Assembly (NCBI RefSeq): GCF_037975245.1
Contig: NC_092568.1
Coordinates: forward strand, 40,480,631-40,544,630
Reading direction: 5' to 3'
DNA: 64,000 nucleotides
From: Apostichopus japonicus
Lineage: Eukaryota; Echinodermata; Holothuroidea; Aspidochirotida; Stichopodidae
This document shows positions 25,072-37,880 of the stretch, in pieces. Position 1 is the stretch's first letter, and every line of letters starts with the position of its first letter. The position numbers and the translations under genes were made by a program. The notes under the pieces were generated by a model that did no database searches, was not told the DNA's origin, and was given only the letters and a program-made list of their open reading frames with translations.

Positions 25072-28000
25072 GAGCAACTTCAATTGTCGCTGTCATTTTC
25101 CATGAACTCCGCATACGAATGTAAAACCACCTCCTTCAAATACAAAATGATGATTTGTCATCAGCGTCGCAGACGTCGGGTATACGTTTCCTCTTATAAG
25201 ATGAGACATTTACGTACTGATCTATAACGAGTCCCATAAATAGACCGTTTAATTAATTTCTGGACAATTTAAAGGCGATGAATGGCAATGACCTTTGACA
25301 TCGTAAGTTTAAGCATGTATCTGAAGGCCAATCTGATATTGGAAGAGAATTGAAGTCAATTCTCTACGAGGAGCACAATTTCCCATGAAAAGGAAATGTC
25401 ATATGTTTGTTTACGCTTCTAAGATTTTAATAATAAATTGGAAATTGAGGCAGCTGGGATTCGCCGAAGGGAGTAGAAACCTGGGAAATGTAATCTACGA
25501 CCCGACGCTACATAATAATTGGTTTGACGTCATGCGCACTCCCAAGAGATCTTTGTTACCTCAGTGAGAGAATTCTCCAACGATTCTGTATCGTTTACAT
25601 TTGTTGTAAAGTTCGGTGATCCTTTTGAGATTTAGTCAGTTTCTCTCACAAGAATATGAATCAATCACCATTTTCAACAACAGATTTTACATGATTGGGT
25701 TGAATAATGTATTAGATGGATTAAGGCGTCCCGTGGCTGAAACTGATGGCTTCGCAAATTTGTTGCAAAATGTCTGCAACTGTATACGCTAAAATCATAT
25801 CCTCATAGCATTTTGTGTAACGAAGATCTTTTATTTTTAATAGGTTATATTTGTAAATGCATCTAGCAACAGCTGAGTAAATGATGTGATCAGAGAAATT
25901 GACCAGAGAAAGTTTTTGTTTTTCTTTAGAATATTTTTTATAATTTTTCAATAGAGGAATATAATATTGCATCGAACATGCCAGGATTCATTTATTAATC
26001 ATCTAGACGTTTTATAATAGCCTTCGTAAAGCACTTGAAACAATGGCTATACTCTGATGACATCACAGACCATTTAATTACGGTGATCAATGTGTATTTA
26101 CTTTGTCTGCTTGCTCTTGGATTGCTCTTGCTTTTCAAGCCTAAAAGGGTACTTCGAAAATTCTAAAATCATTTTGTTTAAAATTTTGTTGTGATGAACA
26201 ATCAAAATGAAAAAATGGAATTTTAACAAAATGAAATTTCCTGCATGGAGAAAGGGAAGTTTATAGCCGGTCAAAATGGGTTTCATTCAACCAGCCAAAT
26301 CTCGGGTTAAGTACGAGATATGGAGATGCAGTTTTCAACTAACAATGTACAATTATGTTCTCTTCAATGATATATAGTGTTACACTGTCTACCACCTCAG
26401 TATCCCTTTATGTGATATAATGAACATATCTTCTACACCTACACGCTTTATTTACTCGTTTATTTCCAGACTAAATCAAGTGGATTCTCAAGAAATGCTG
26501 CCGTTTTCTTCAGGAATACGATGAACCTTTTTTCTTAGGGAAGCATAAGATTATCTTTGATGATAAATGTTAAACAGTTGGAATGAAACTAAGGATATGA
26601 AATAAATAAATATCATCGATTTTGTAAATGCAGGAACCACCGACCATTCTGCTCACCTAACCATTCATGTTCTCTATGTAACCCCAGGTTCAGCGGTCCC
26701 ACCCAGGGGGCATTAGTTTTAAGGGGAGCGGGGTTCTTCGACTGTAATTGAGTCTCTTACATGCACCGAGACACTTGGTTGCTAGGAACATATACTACCC
26801 GATGCATGCGTCTTGTGACATATACAAACCTACATTACTACTGCAACTACTGGCTCGCCTGAGACAACACACAAACAAATAAAATTACATCAAACTCATA
26901 TTTATGGCTATGCTATGTATGTATTCGTAATTAAAGAAGCAAAGAAAGAGAAGGTAAAGTAATTAAGAACAACAAAAGTTAATATCCAACATAAACAATT
27001 AGCACAATTAATCCAATCGATATCCGCACGTAACACAAGTAGGGGAACGGGGCTCACTCTCCCTATCTCTCTTAAAACCCGCTCGGCCATCTGGTGGGAA
27101 GGGCATCTTATGACCAGGGCATTAGTCACGCCCACCCAAACCCCAAAAACCTGTATATAAATTGTTGAGTAATTGCTAGTGATGATGTTTCCGACAACCT
27201 ACTGATGACTGAGGGCTATTAAGTGAGTGGCCTTACTTAAATATCAAATATAATCATTGCAATGGGCCTAAAGCCAACTAAAAAGTTAGACAAATCTACA
27301 ATAGGTACATGCAAATCATTAAGGCTAATATGAATAAAATAAGCTTCCAGTAAATAGCATGACTAATAAAACTATCATCTAGCTGACGTGGTAGCCAGTG
27401 GTGAACACCATACAGTAAGTCTCTGTCAATTGCTAATTGCCCTAAATGCAATAACTAGCATGTCCCTAATAGACCACTAAATGCATTAATACTAAAATAA
27501 TATAACACTACATATACCCTATATAATAAGAATCTCTTATATGCTATATGCATAGCATAGCTACCATCAACAGTAGCAAACCTATTTAGGGTTAACCTCT
27601 GACAAAAATATCACCAAAGGAAACCAAAGAACATATCTCAGCTAATAAAGATTCCACAAAAAGATCATTTTTAATATAAATGTAGCGTATATGGGTAGTG
27701 TAACCAATAGAATGCAATACAGAAATAATTACAACGGGAAAACAACATTGGCTATAAGTCCCTATCGAGGGGAACACATTATTGACTAAATTACACAATG
27801 GAATATAAATTATATCTTCCTAAGGTATCACTTTAAATTAAACACAATACGTCCAAGAGTGCTTGGAACCATCCCAGAGTAAACGAATATTCTTTAACTA
27901 AAAAGCTTACTCCTGGAAAATATAAAGTGATTCATTCATGTATAGAAATTATTAAGTAGTTTCTAACGACGAATTTACCAAACAATTAGGGGTGCTACAT

Positions 28001-28336
28001 CTACAAGCAACATTCCCCTCCATGCACGTCAAATGTATCTCTCTTAATTTAAAGCAAGAGTTTGAATTCATCGCTAAAGTTAATGGAAATGTTACCTTGC
28101 AAGCTACAGAGATATAGTATGATTGGTCAAACTAATACATGTGACCAAATGAAGATAAATTACTTAGCAATGAGAGCTTTTTTCATAGCAGTGCGGTATA
28201 AGCAAAAGAGCAATAGTTGAAATTTTAAAATTTGCCAAGTAGATAATTCAGCTCCAACGTAAGTAGTGAAGTGCTAAAATGAAGAAATGATTAGAAACGA
28301 CACCTTGCAAGGTACATCTAAGGTACTCTGCACCTA
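25072..28336. other. non-coding; 3' flank of the pore-former-like gene
   Basis: About 3.3 kb with no supported exon, RNA or repeat. The end near 28336 should hold the 3' UTR of the gene at 28337-29350. Confidence 0.35.
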
Positions 28337-29350
28337 CTACTCAATCGCAAGCTGTTGAGCCCCCTCGGCTGATTCAAAATGAAGCATTTTTGCCAGCATG
28401 CCTGTGAGCGTCTTATGGTATTTCTTCTTAATCTCTTCCTGCTGCTTGATTAGCCACTTATCGACGTAGTTCAGGTCATCCGGCTCTTCTGGGATGCACT
28501 GCAGGTCGGTTCGAACTCCGGGAATCATGGCGTAAAATTCTTTGCAGCTTCCTTTTATCTCCACTGCTTTCTTTTTCATCATTTTGTAATGAAGCTTTTT
28601 GGGGTCTTCAACTGCCTTTTCTCCTTTGCCCTTGAAAGCAGTGAGCTCTTCTTTCATTACATTGAAGAAACCCGCAACAGCATTAAGCCCACCCAGGAAA
28701 GCGGAGAGTGCTGGAACTAGGGTCTCGCTAACAACAATGATTGCTGCCTTATTGATGTTTACCTGCTGACCGTCCGCCACCGCATTAGCTAAGTCCTCGT
28801 CTGCACGCATGTTCAGAAGAGAGCCAGCAATTGGACCCACAAATGGAACAAACAAAAGTCCAAAGGCCCATGACTTTTTGTTGGCAGCTTCTTCTTCCAG
28901 ATTTGCTTTCTTTTGTATGAACCCTTCGTTTAGATCCTTAAGCTCGGAGACCAACTTCTTCGCCTCATCCTGTCTCTTCTTGAGGGGAACCATCATATCT
29001 TCGTGCATCCTCACTATCTCGGTGCAGCATTGCTGATATCCGATCACTTCATCCAGGATATCAGGAAGACTTTCTTTCCATTCGTCTAGTTCCAGTTCTT
29101 CATAGTACTCAAAGAACTCTTGGATGCATCTTACCACTTTAGTACACAGAGGCAAAACCCCTTTCACATAGACCATGGCGTCTCGCCTCGTCTGATCACG
29201 GATTTCATTGATACCAGTTGACTTGTTTGCAGAAGAACCCACAGCATTCTCCGCATATAGAGATCTAAGACACAGTGAGAATACTCGCATGTTTTTCGGC
29301 AACTCTTGAAACTCAACGATGAATGTTTCCACCTTTGTTTTGACGGGCAT
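28337..29350 (-). CDS. alpha pore-forming-like helical protein (ClyA/HBL-like fold suspected)
   Basis: The 337-codon frame begins at ATG 29348-29350 and ends at TAG. A strong acceptor (CCTGTTGTTCAACTTACAG|ATG) sits exactly before this ATG, so I reject the 46-codon upstream extension as intron. It is probably the last exon, with 5' UTR or a leader exon beyond 29350. Layout: long amphipathic helices at about residues 55-157; a Gly/Pro-rich hydrophobic stretch at 161-179 (WAFGLLFVPFVGPIAGSLL); a short polar loop; a second hydrophobic stretch at 202-230; then long charged helices at about 231-275 and 296-325. Two helix bundles around a hydrophobic hairpin is the arrangement of ClyA, HBL and related alpha pore-formers. 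There is no signal peptide. Family assignment is inference from layout, without sequence-level proof. It could be a defence or venom-type protein or an intracellular membrane-remodelling protein. Confidence 0.7.
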   Translation of the reverse strand: MPVKTKVETFIVEFQELPKNMRVFSLCLRSLYAENAVGSSANKSTGINEIRDQTRRDAMVYVKGVLPLCTKVVRCIQEFFEYYEELELDEWKESLPDILDEVIGYQQCCTEIVRMHEDMMVPLKKRQDEAKKLVSELKDLNEGFIQKKANLEEEAANKKSWAFGLLFVPFVGPIAGSLLNMRADEDLANAVADGQQVNINKAAIIVVSETLVPALSAFLGGLNAVAGFFNVMKEELTAFKGKGEKAVEDPKKLHYKMMKKKAVEIKGSCKEFYAMIPGVRTDLQCIPEEPDDLNYVDKWLIKQQEEIKKKYHKTLTGMLAKMLHFESAEGAQQLAIE

Positions 29351-29390
29351 CTGTAAGTTGAACAACAGGAAAAAAGGAAATAAATTTATG
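29351..29390 (-). other. splice acceptor of the pore-former-like gene
   Basis: Minus strand: TTATTTCCTTTTTTCCTGTT, a few bases, then AACTTACAG, directly followed by the ATG. A textbook polypyrimidine tract and CAG acceptor. Confidence 0.7.
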
Positions 29391-30134
29391 GCACGACAAT
29401 ATGAAAACAATCGAACTTTTGAAGTCGCAAAAAAGGAAATGTCGGTATTAGAGATTGGAATTTGAAAAAAAAAACTTTCAATGTCCAAAGCAATGTTGAA
29501 ATGTAACTACATTACTCGAAAATATGAGGAAAAGTGAATTTATTTTCAAATGAAACAGACGAATTGTTTGGATAAAGTGTCCCTCTGGACCCCCACAGGA
29601 TCTAAAATGTAAAATTCTTCTGGCGAAGATCCACAAACTGTCCACCGTTATGCTGCCCTCTCTACCCTTACCCGTTTATTTCATAGCTTCTCACTCCACT
29701 GATTACTCTTCCACCCCGCAAGTTCCTAAACACTGACTTAATTATACATTATCCAAGGAGTTGCTGGGGTAACTCCCTGCATTATGTTTCCTCGGTAGGT
29801 GTATATAGAAGTGACATTGAGGTTTTCATTGCTACAACTTCTTGTTAAGATACCATCTTTCCCTGACTTCAAAAGACCATTGTATTTTTACTAACTAGAA
29901 CATGAGCGACATGGTAGCTCAATTGACTTTAGCAAAGTGAACTGTACCATCTATCATAGTAAACCGTTCTGTTAATTGCGTATTTTGTTTATCTTTATTT
30001 TGTCCTGTTGCAAATTACTAAAGCTTGTTTTCAGTACCTCTGTACTGAGAAGAAAAAGATATTTGTGTGAGAAGCAAGATTTTGAACTTAGATTTGGCTT
30101 AAACTGGGATGACCTTGGTCTCATATTTTGTTAA
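29391..30134. other. presumed intron or 5' flank, no gene seen
   Basis: No exon recognised. Upstream exon(s) of the gene at 28337-29350 should lie somewhere beyond here. Confidence 0.3.
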
Positions 30135-30408
30135 AATTGTATTTAATTTAAGTAAAAAACAACTTCACTTACTTAGAATTCAATTTTACCTATGTGGAAT
30201 TCTATTTCACGTAAGTAGAAATAAATTTCAATTCAGGAAAATGACATTTAATTTAAGTAGAATTCAATTTTAATTAAGTGACATTAGATGCTATTGGTCT
30301 CAACTTTACTTAAGTAGCATACAATTCGACTGAAGTACAATCCTATTCTACTTAAGTGAAATACAATTTCACTTAAGTTGATGCATTTCGCTTAAGTAAA
30401 GTTATGGG
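30135..30408. repeat. degenerate ~20-bp palindromic tandem repeat
   Basis: Around ten irregular copies of ACTTAAGTAGAATTCAATTT. The unit contains two perfect 6-8-bp palindromes, ACTTAAGT and GAATTC. Confidence 0.75.
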
Positions 30409-30833
30409 GTTAATGTTTAAACGGCTTGCTATAGGAGCGGATTAAAGCTATTGACGGAGATCAAATTTCATTTAATGTCAACAGAGATCAAAGTCTAACA
30501 CGACAAATACAAAGGTAAAGCTTGGTAAAACTTGAGATGTGATATGAAGGTCTCTCTCAAAGGTTCATATTGCGTTTATCTGGCAATTTAGCATTCCATT
30601 GTCACTTACATTGATTTACATATCAGCAACTTGCGATTGATGAAAGAGAGATTACTGTGATATAATTTTTACATAGCGAACCCTCATTAACGAGTAATTA
30701 AACTTTTCGTTAAATCTTTTTTTCGGCTCAAACAATTATTCATGTACCATTTCTTATTCATATTTAGAATCAATCAATCAAATCTTCTCTATCACGTGAC
30801 GTCAGCGGGAAAGCCGCCTGTTTCGAAACCGAC

Positions 30834-30879
<46 letters not shown>

Positions 30880-33190
30880 TGCAAAAACTGTGGTGTTAAC
30901 ATTTTTGGTTTAACTTGTTTCAGGTAGAAGTTTCAGCCAATCCCTTTTCAAATTGCATGCCTAGTAGTCCTAGTTGCAAACCTCAATAATCCACAAGAAC
31001 ACCTTTTTGCAGATTTTGCCTACAAAAAGACAAAACATGTGACAGGACTAAGACATTGTATCCATTGTTGCCGCTAGATGACAGACTGCAATTCTTAGCT
31101 CAACATAATCGATGAAAAGCTTTTTATATGTTGGTTTTGGCAAACTATGGACTGAGAATGAAAGCATATGTCTAGCGTATATGCTTAATAAGGCAAAAAA
31201 AAAAAAAAATATGGAGCGCTTCGTTGCATATTTACATCGTCAATCTTGATTTTGGAAGTCAATGTGATTTTACTGTCTTTTTTTTTCTGTAAGGCATATG
31301 CAGGGTGAATATATTGCAGTCTACATGGTAGTTTTATTAACATTAAATGTTGGCCAATTGCATCGTTACTAGTTAGGACATATTTATAATAAAACATCAG
31401 TTCGTCACCATTTGCATGACAAATGATGCTCTAACTCTTTGTCACAATGTTTTTGTTTGTATTCACTATCTTGCAAACATGCGGTTTGCTGGGAAAATGA
31501 CTATTTGATAATGAATTAGACATGATGCTCTCTGTGCAGGCCAGCTAAAGGGAGTAAATTTAATGATACAAGGCCAAGAGATGTGAACAATTAATGCGTA
31601 CAGACCTATATCAGGACTAATTCCTAACAAGATGGACCTTATTCATATTAATTACTAATATGCATGACTCAATCAAAAGTATGACACCTGCTGGCTTATT
31701 CCATTTTCTTTCACATATAATACAGCAAAGAAGAAATTTAAAATTGTTGAAGATGTGATACTTGTGGATAAAGAAGATGGAGCAGATATCGGTGAAGTTT
31801 CTCTTGTACCTCTCCTTGAATGGAGCCAAACGTAACAATCATGAATAACCTGATGTGTTCCCAATGGGGAAATGTGGGTTAGTGTGTAATGTATGAACAT
31901 GTAGGTCAAGTGACATTTATGGACACGTGAGTGACAATGAAGCCATAAGTTGAGCATTCAACAAAACTAAATGGACTGAATATTGTAAGCAGACTGGTTT
32001 GTAATGTTTGTGTCCCGACAACAGTGTAATATGAAAATGAGTAAAGCTCCATCCAATGAAATTGCAGCAGCACTGTGGACTTGGACTGTTGTTATGTCAT
32101 GTGTGTATGGATTGACAACAGTGTTATATGCAAATGAGGAAAGCTTCATCCAATGAAATTGCAGCGTCCATGAAAATGCAGAATGTCACACGTGACCCTC
32201 CAGATAGAAAACCATAGCATTAAAACTGTTTTAAAGAAGATCCTATGAAATATCAACATCAGTGCTGTCCTGTGGTCATTACTAGAGTCAACATTTGCAT
32301 TGCAAAAATTGCATACTATGGAAACAATTCAGAATGTCACACACGTCACCCAACAATGTCACATACGTGACCGGATTTTTTTAGCTTTTGTAGTGTTATG
32401 CTCATTTTTAGAAGTGAAATATTTAGGTGAAATGTCTTGTTAGAATGGAAACACATTAATGTATAAACATGAGAAATTAGGGTTATCCAGCCCTGTTAGA
32501 AACTGAGGAATTTGCCAATCATTTTTTGTGCAAAAAACCCAGTTTCATTTCATGTCACACACGTGACAGACATTTATATGACCTCTGCCAGCACATGAAT
32601 GTTCTGATTTTGGCTAAGCTATATGGTTTCGTAAAAGAGTCCCCTAGTGCATACTTAAGTACTACAATATAACCCAACTTTCTTTACCTAAAAGTAGTTA
32701 CTTAGTGGTAAAGTGCAAATTCCCCATTTTTCCGTCACACAGGCGACCGAGAATGGCCTTTATGGTTCTTATGACTAGTTCTGTGGAGTTTTGAAATCAA
32801 CGTGTTGCATTAATTGTTATTTTTTGTTTGATTATTGGTTTGATTACTGGTTGACCGATTGAAAATTTTGACTGGTTATTTGCTCATGGGGTGCTCGAAA
32901 ATGCACATTCCTAATATTTCTGACAAGAAACATGACCACCTGTCTCTAGTTACATTAAGCTATATGCTTAACAGCATACTTTCCAGTTCTGGACCTCCAA
33001 TGAAAAGATTTACTTAAAGGGAAACAGAAGCAACAACAGATGAGGCGGCTCAGGTAATCACTCATTTCATCATTTCTTTTAATGTTGAGGAGGGCTTTAT
33101 ACCATTCATTGGAAACCTGAAACTTGGCAGAACATTTGCTCCAGTTAACAAGATTTGTCATCCTCCTTAGCATGCAATATCTTTGTGTAA
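30409..33190. other. non-coding; short repeats only
   Basis: No exon supported. It contains a (TA)n tract at about 30835-30877 beside CACGTGACGTCA (30795-30806), a diverged ~50-bp direct repeat at 32017-32068 and 32114-32165, and five GTCACACACGTGAC-like sites between 32185 and 32747. Confidence 0.4.
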
Positions 33191-33194
33191 ATCA

Positions 33195-33420
33195 GCGACG
33201 TAGCCAGGAATTTGAAAGGGGGAGCACTTTTTGTTGTAGGCACGACTATCTGAGCGGAGCGCCACCATCGGTTGTCGCGGAGCATACAAGAACATTTTTG
33301 GTTTTACAACCCCCCCCCCCTGAAATGGCCGGAAACGGCCCTTCCCGAGTGTTCATTCTGGCTCCCTGCAGGCCTCTTGCTAACTTCCCCCCTTCAATAT
33401 CACTTTTAAACCCCCCAGAA
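33195..33420. repeat. probable dispersed repeat fragment
   Basis: A GC-rich island (GACGTAGCCAGGAATTTGAA...GAGCGGAGCGCCACCATCGG, then a C-run) sits abruptly in AT-rich DNA. It has the look of a dispersed non-coding repeat but no diagnostic ends. Confidence 0.35.
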
Positions 33421-33941
33421 CAAACGAGTTAAAATAGTACGTAATTCAATACTACATAATGTATTTAAAATTAGCAAGGTACAAATGTACAGAGTAGTTT
33501 TAATTTCTAACTTCTGATACTTGTATAATACAAAGATAGGCCAGAAATATCTTTGATACAACTATAGCCAGTAATTGTCTTTAATACAACTGTAGCTAGA
33601 AAATGTTTAAGTCAGCCTAATAAGAGGAGAGAGCTATCCGACGATTGCCATCTGATGCAAATTTCTCAACTGTTTTCTCAACTGAAATATCTGCGAAAAC
33701 GGGTTCTTAACTAGATGTTAAAAAGTGACAAGATCGGATCCTAGTCTTTTCCGGCGGGTAGAGTGTTGAATGAAACGGCGCGCGATAGAAATGACAGCCT
33801 AGATGACAGATAAATAGGTCACCTAATTTATTCGTGCTACGTTCATTTCAATAGTTTTTCCTGTCTAGACTCTTAAACTCGTCCAGCAAGCCTATGGATT
33901 TGAATTATGGGTGTTTAAAAAGTAACTTGGCCAAAAGAAAG
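33421..33941. other. non-coding, no gene seen
   Basis: No coding frame or repeat recognised. Confidence 0.3.
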
Positions 33942-34690
33942 TGTAGGCCCGGGCCGCGAATATTTTTTTCCCAAACTGAACTGACACTGAAATTATTTCC
34001 TCGATTCTGATTGGCTCTAAGCGAGCCAATAGGTTTCCGTATAGGTTTCCGTACGTATAGGTTATAAGGCTAAACAAGTAGTTAACAAGTCAAAAGACAA
34101 AGACATATCGTCAAATGCGTTTTTTGTGTACACTCACTGGCTGGCACACACTCGCTCGCCGTCTTCATGGCCACTGAATATTCGACTAGGCCTATCATGA
34201 TTTCATTGACTGAATACATTTTGAATTTATGATTATAAAACTTAAAGTATCGCAACTCCGAATGTACACAAACACCTCGTACATATGTTCATCGGCTACA
34301 TGTATACAATTACAAATGCATTGTGTTTTATTGTGTTGTATACTATACACTGTACAATAGGCTAAATTAACATGTGTTGTGTAGAGCGGAGTCAAGCGAG
34401 TAAACAAACGATCGAGGACTGCCTATAATGGGCGCAGTAGTTGGGAATAGTTGCTTCATTGTGTTAAGAACACTATATACTTTCGTTCATATATACCTAT
34501 CAAAAGTTCTGAAAAGTTGCTAATGTGAATATCTTGAATTTGTTCGTGTTGATCATACTGATATCGTCAGAGTATGGAGGGATCCATGTTGAATATTAAA
34601 GTATATCACGTGTTCGCTGAGAGCCAATCAGAATCGAGGAAATCATTTCAGTGTCAGTTTGGGAAGAAAATATTCGCGCCCGGGCCTACA
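33942..34690. mobile_element. 749-bp fold-back element with ~80-bp inverted repeats
   Basis: The left arm (33942-34024: TGTAGGCCCGGGC...CGAATATTTTT...CTCGATTCTGATTGGCTC) is the reverse complement of the right arm (34614-34690) apart from a few small indels. The interior has no coding content. It looks like a MITE or fold-back element. Its right arm ends about 55 bp before the truncated reverse transcriptase of the gypsy element. Confidence 0.75.
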
Positions 34691-34743
34691 GAGCTACATA
34701 CTGGCTACGCACCTGATCATATGATATCATGTTACGACCATAT

Positions 34744-37700
34744 CATGTACTGCCGAGTACCAGTCCGTACGCTTCGCCGATTGTGTTAGTCCGCAAGTCT
34801 GATGGCAGTCTTCGTCTTTGTGTTGACTACCGCAAACTTATTATGAAGACCATTAAGGATGCTTATCCGATTCCCAGAATAGATGAGTCAATCGATGCTT
34901 TACATGGAACGAAGTGGTTTTCTACCATCGACCATCATCAAGTTGCCATGGAAGAGGCTGATAAGCATAAGACAAGTTTTACAACACCGTTTGGTTTGTA
35001 TGAATATAATCGGATGCCATTCGGTCTGTCAAACGCTCCTGGTACCTGTCAACGGTTAATGCAGGCTTGTCTACATGACCAATTCTTCACCTCTGTGCTT
35101 TGCTACCTCGACGACATCCTGGTGTTTTCCAAGTCCTTTGATGATCATCTGGTCAATTTACAAAGGGTATTCGATAGACTCCGGCAACAAGGCCTGAAAA
35201 TAAAACCATCGAAGTGCACCTTCGTCCAGTCTGAAGTGAAGTATCTGGGTCATCGAGTTACTGTGGATGGAGTAAGACCAGATCCTGACAAGGTTCAAGC
35301 CGTTAAGAATTGACCTGAGCCCCAGAATGTGAAGGATCTACGGTCGTTTCTGGGATTTTCTCCTTTTACCGACGGTTTGTCGTAGATTTCGCCAAGACGG
35401 CAAAGCCACTCCATGCACTGGTGTCCACTGGCCTACACAATCAACGTGCTAAGAAAGTAACACCGTTTCTCTGGACAAATGAGCATCAAATTGCCTTCCA
35501 GGAACTGAAGGAAATATGTCGACATGTTGTGTTAGCTTATGCTGACTACTCACAACCATTTGAAGTTGAAATTGATGCGTCACACCAAGGTTTGGGTGCA
35601 GTCCTATTGCAACGCCAAGATGGGCAACGAGTGAGGAGAGGAATATTCAGAAGTATTCCAGTTTCAAGTTAGAACTACTTGGTCTGAAATGGGCGGTAAC
35701 CGAGAAGTTTCGGGAATACTTGCTGGGCAACAAGTTCATCGTCTACACGGACAATAACCCCTTAGCTCACCTGGACAATGCTAAATTTGATGCAGCATCA
35801 CAACGATGGGTAGGAGCTTTTGCTTCATTCGTTTTCACTCCCAAGTACAAACTAGGACGGTTGAATACTGGAGCCGATGCCTTGTCCAGACGCCTACATG
35901 TGCCACAGCCTGAGGTAACCTTGAGTGGACTTGGTCAAGGAGTAGGACTAACAATTGTTCCCTGCAGAATTGATTGAGGCAATTTCCAAGCCAAATGTGG
36001 AAGTGAGTGTCAATCAAATGAATGCCGTGAAGACATCACCTTTGGTGTTCCCATCCTACACCAAGGACCAACTGAGAGATTTCCAACAGAACGAGCCAGT
36101 GATTAAAAAGTTCTACACTTTCTGGTTGACCAAGGTGAAACCCTCAGTTGAAGAACGGGTAAAACATAGTGAGATGTCCCTACTTGTAAAGCAGTGGGAC
36201 AAAATTCAAGAGTATGAAGGACTCTTGTATCGGTCTATAGAAGATGGGAAGAAACTACAGTTAATTCTTCCAAAAGTACTCCAAGAAGAAGTGCTATTTG
36301 CCTGTCATGAGAAATGCGGACACCAAGGGTACAAGATGACGTTGTCACTCGTTCAAGATCGGTGCTAGTGGCCAAAATTTTCCCAAGACGTAGCCTCCTA
36401 TTGTGAAAGATGTATCGAGTGCACATGGTGCAAAAGGCCTCCCAAGATCAGAGAACCACTGAAGAGTATGATGGCAATCAGGCCAAACGAAATCCTTGCT
36501 ATAGATTTCACCACCATTGAGAAAGACACAAGAGGCAAGGAAAACATACTTGTGATGACCGATGTCTTTTCCAAGTTTACGCAGGCTATACCTACATCTA
36601 ACCAGACTGCGGAGACAACTGCTGAGGTATTAGTTCGGAACTGGTTCCTTTTGTATGGACCACCAAAGAGACACCACTCTGACCGGGGCCGAAATTTTGA
36701 ATCGTCCCTTATACAATGCCTATGTAAAGTGTATGGGGTCAACAAAAGCCGAACGACACCTTACCATCATGAAGGCAACGGCCAAACAGAGCGGTTCAAC
36801 AGGACTCTGCATGATCGTCTGAAGACTCTGCCGCCAAACAAGAAGCGCCGTTGGTCCGACCATCTCCCAGAAGTCCTATATACTTATAATTCCTCAACAC
36901 ACACTTCCACGAGTCTGTCTCCTTTCTTCTTGATGTTTGGAAGGGACCCAATCCTTCCAGTGGATTACCTGCTGGGGCGTGTAGATTCTCCATCTGACCC
37001 AGACGACACGGATCCCATTTCTAACTGGGTGACGTCACATACCGAGAATTTACAGATGGCGTTCAAGAAAGCAGGAGAGCAGATATCTTTGGAAGCAGAT
37101 GCTCGTAAAACCCAGTATGACAAGAAGGCCAAATCTCATGCAATCGCTGTTGGGACCAGGGTATACCTGAAGAACCATCCCCGTGGAATGCACAAGATAG
37201 CGGATGAATGGGGTTCCACAGTCTTCAAAGTGGTCTCTCGCCCCAACGAATGTTCTGTGTACGTCATTGAACCGGCCGTGGTAGTGGTGGACAACGAACG
37301 GTACACCGACGGGAATTACGGCCATGCCCACAGCTGATAGACTTACCATACTGTCTTCAAACCCGTTGCCCCAGCTCAGTGTGATCGGAAAAGGGAGTCT
37401 TCCAGTGAACCTAGCAGTGACGAGGAATATGGTTTCCGCCGACGCTTTGAAGGTGCGGTAACTAGACGTAATCGTTTCTTAGTACGATCACCCAGTGATG
37501 ACTCCGATTTATGGTCTGACGACAGCGAGGTCACCCAACCACTACTTCGCAGTGCTCGGGTCACCAGAGGGTTTCACTCAAATATCAGCCACCTAACAAG
37601 AAGTATTAGCAGTGTGACAAATAGTACCTTGTATGATACCCAGTTATCAGATTTGTGTCGGCAAACCCAAAATTTGCTTGAGCGCGTCAAACGTTGTTAG
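34744..37700 (+). pseudogene. pol: gypsy Pol: RT, RNase H, integrase (broken)
   Basis: RT (34744-35313) starts PSTSPYASPIVLVRKSDG and keeps the YLDD catalytic box. It lacks about five residues right after the motif A aspartate (FSTID joined to HHQVAM). A TGA (35311-35313) and a frameshift near 35355 separate RT from the RNase H region. RNase H (about 35420-35900) keeps EIDASHQGLGAVLLQ and YTDNNPLAHL, with a second shift near 35640. The integrase zinc-binding region (about 36310-36450) contains an in-frame TAG at 36366. The integrase core keeps its DDE triad context (AIDFTT; HHSDRGRNFE; GNGQTERFN) and is open to 37334. TGA-TAG (37335-37340) then precedes a same-frame tail that stays open to TAG at 37700. 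It is not functional as it stands. Confidence 0.9.
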
Positions 37701-37880
37701 ACCAACCTTGATTGTAGATTAACAGTTTTTTTTTGCTAGCAATAGCTTTCCCGAGTACCTTTAGTTGGTAGTGCGGATACACATGTATATTTTTTTGTAA
37801 AAGTTTTCTTTCATATTAATCCATTTTATCGTATTTGAAGTATCTTGTATACATTGGTCGTTTGAGGACAAACTTCCTTT

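Noticed and set aside
29351-29488. 46-residue N-terminal extension of the pore-former-like protein
   Set aside because: A strong polypyrimidine tract and CAG acceptor end exactly at the internal ATG, so the extension is intron.
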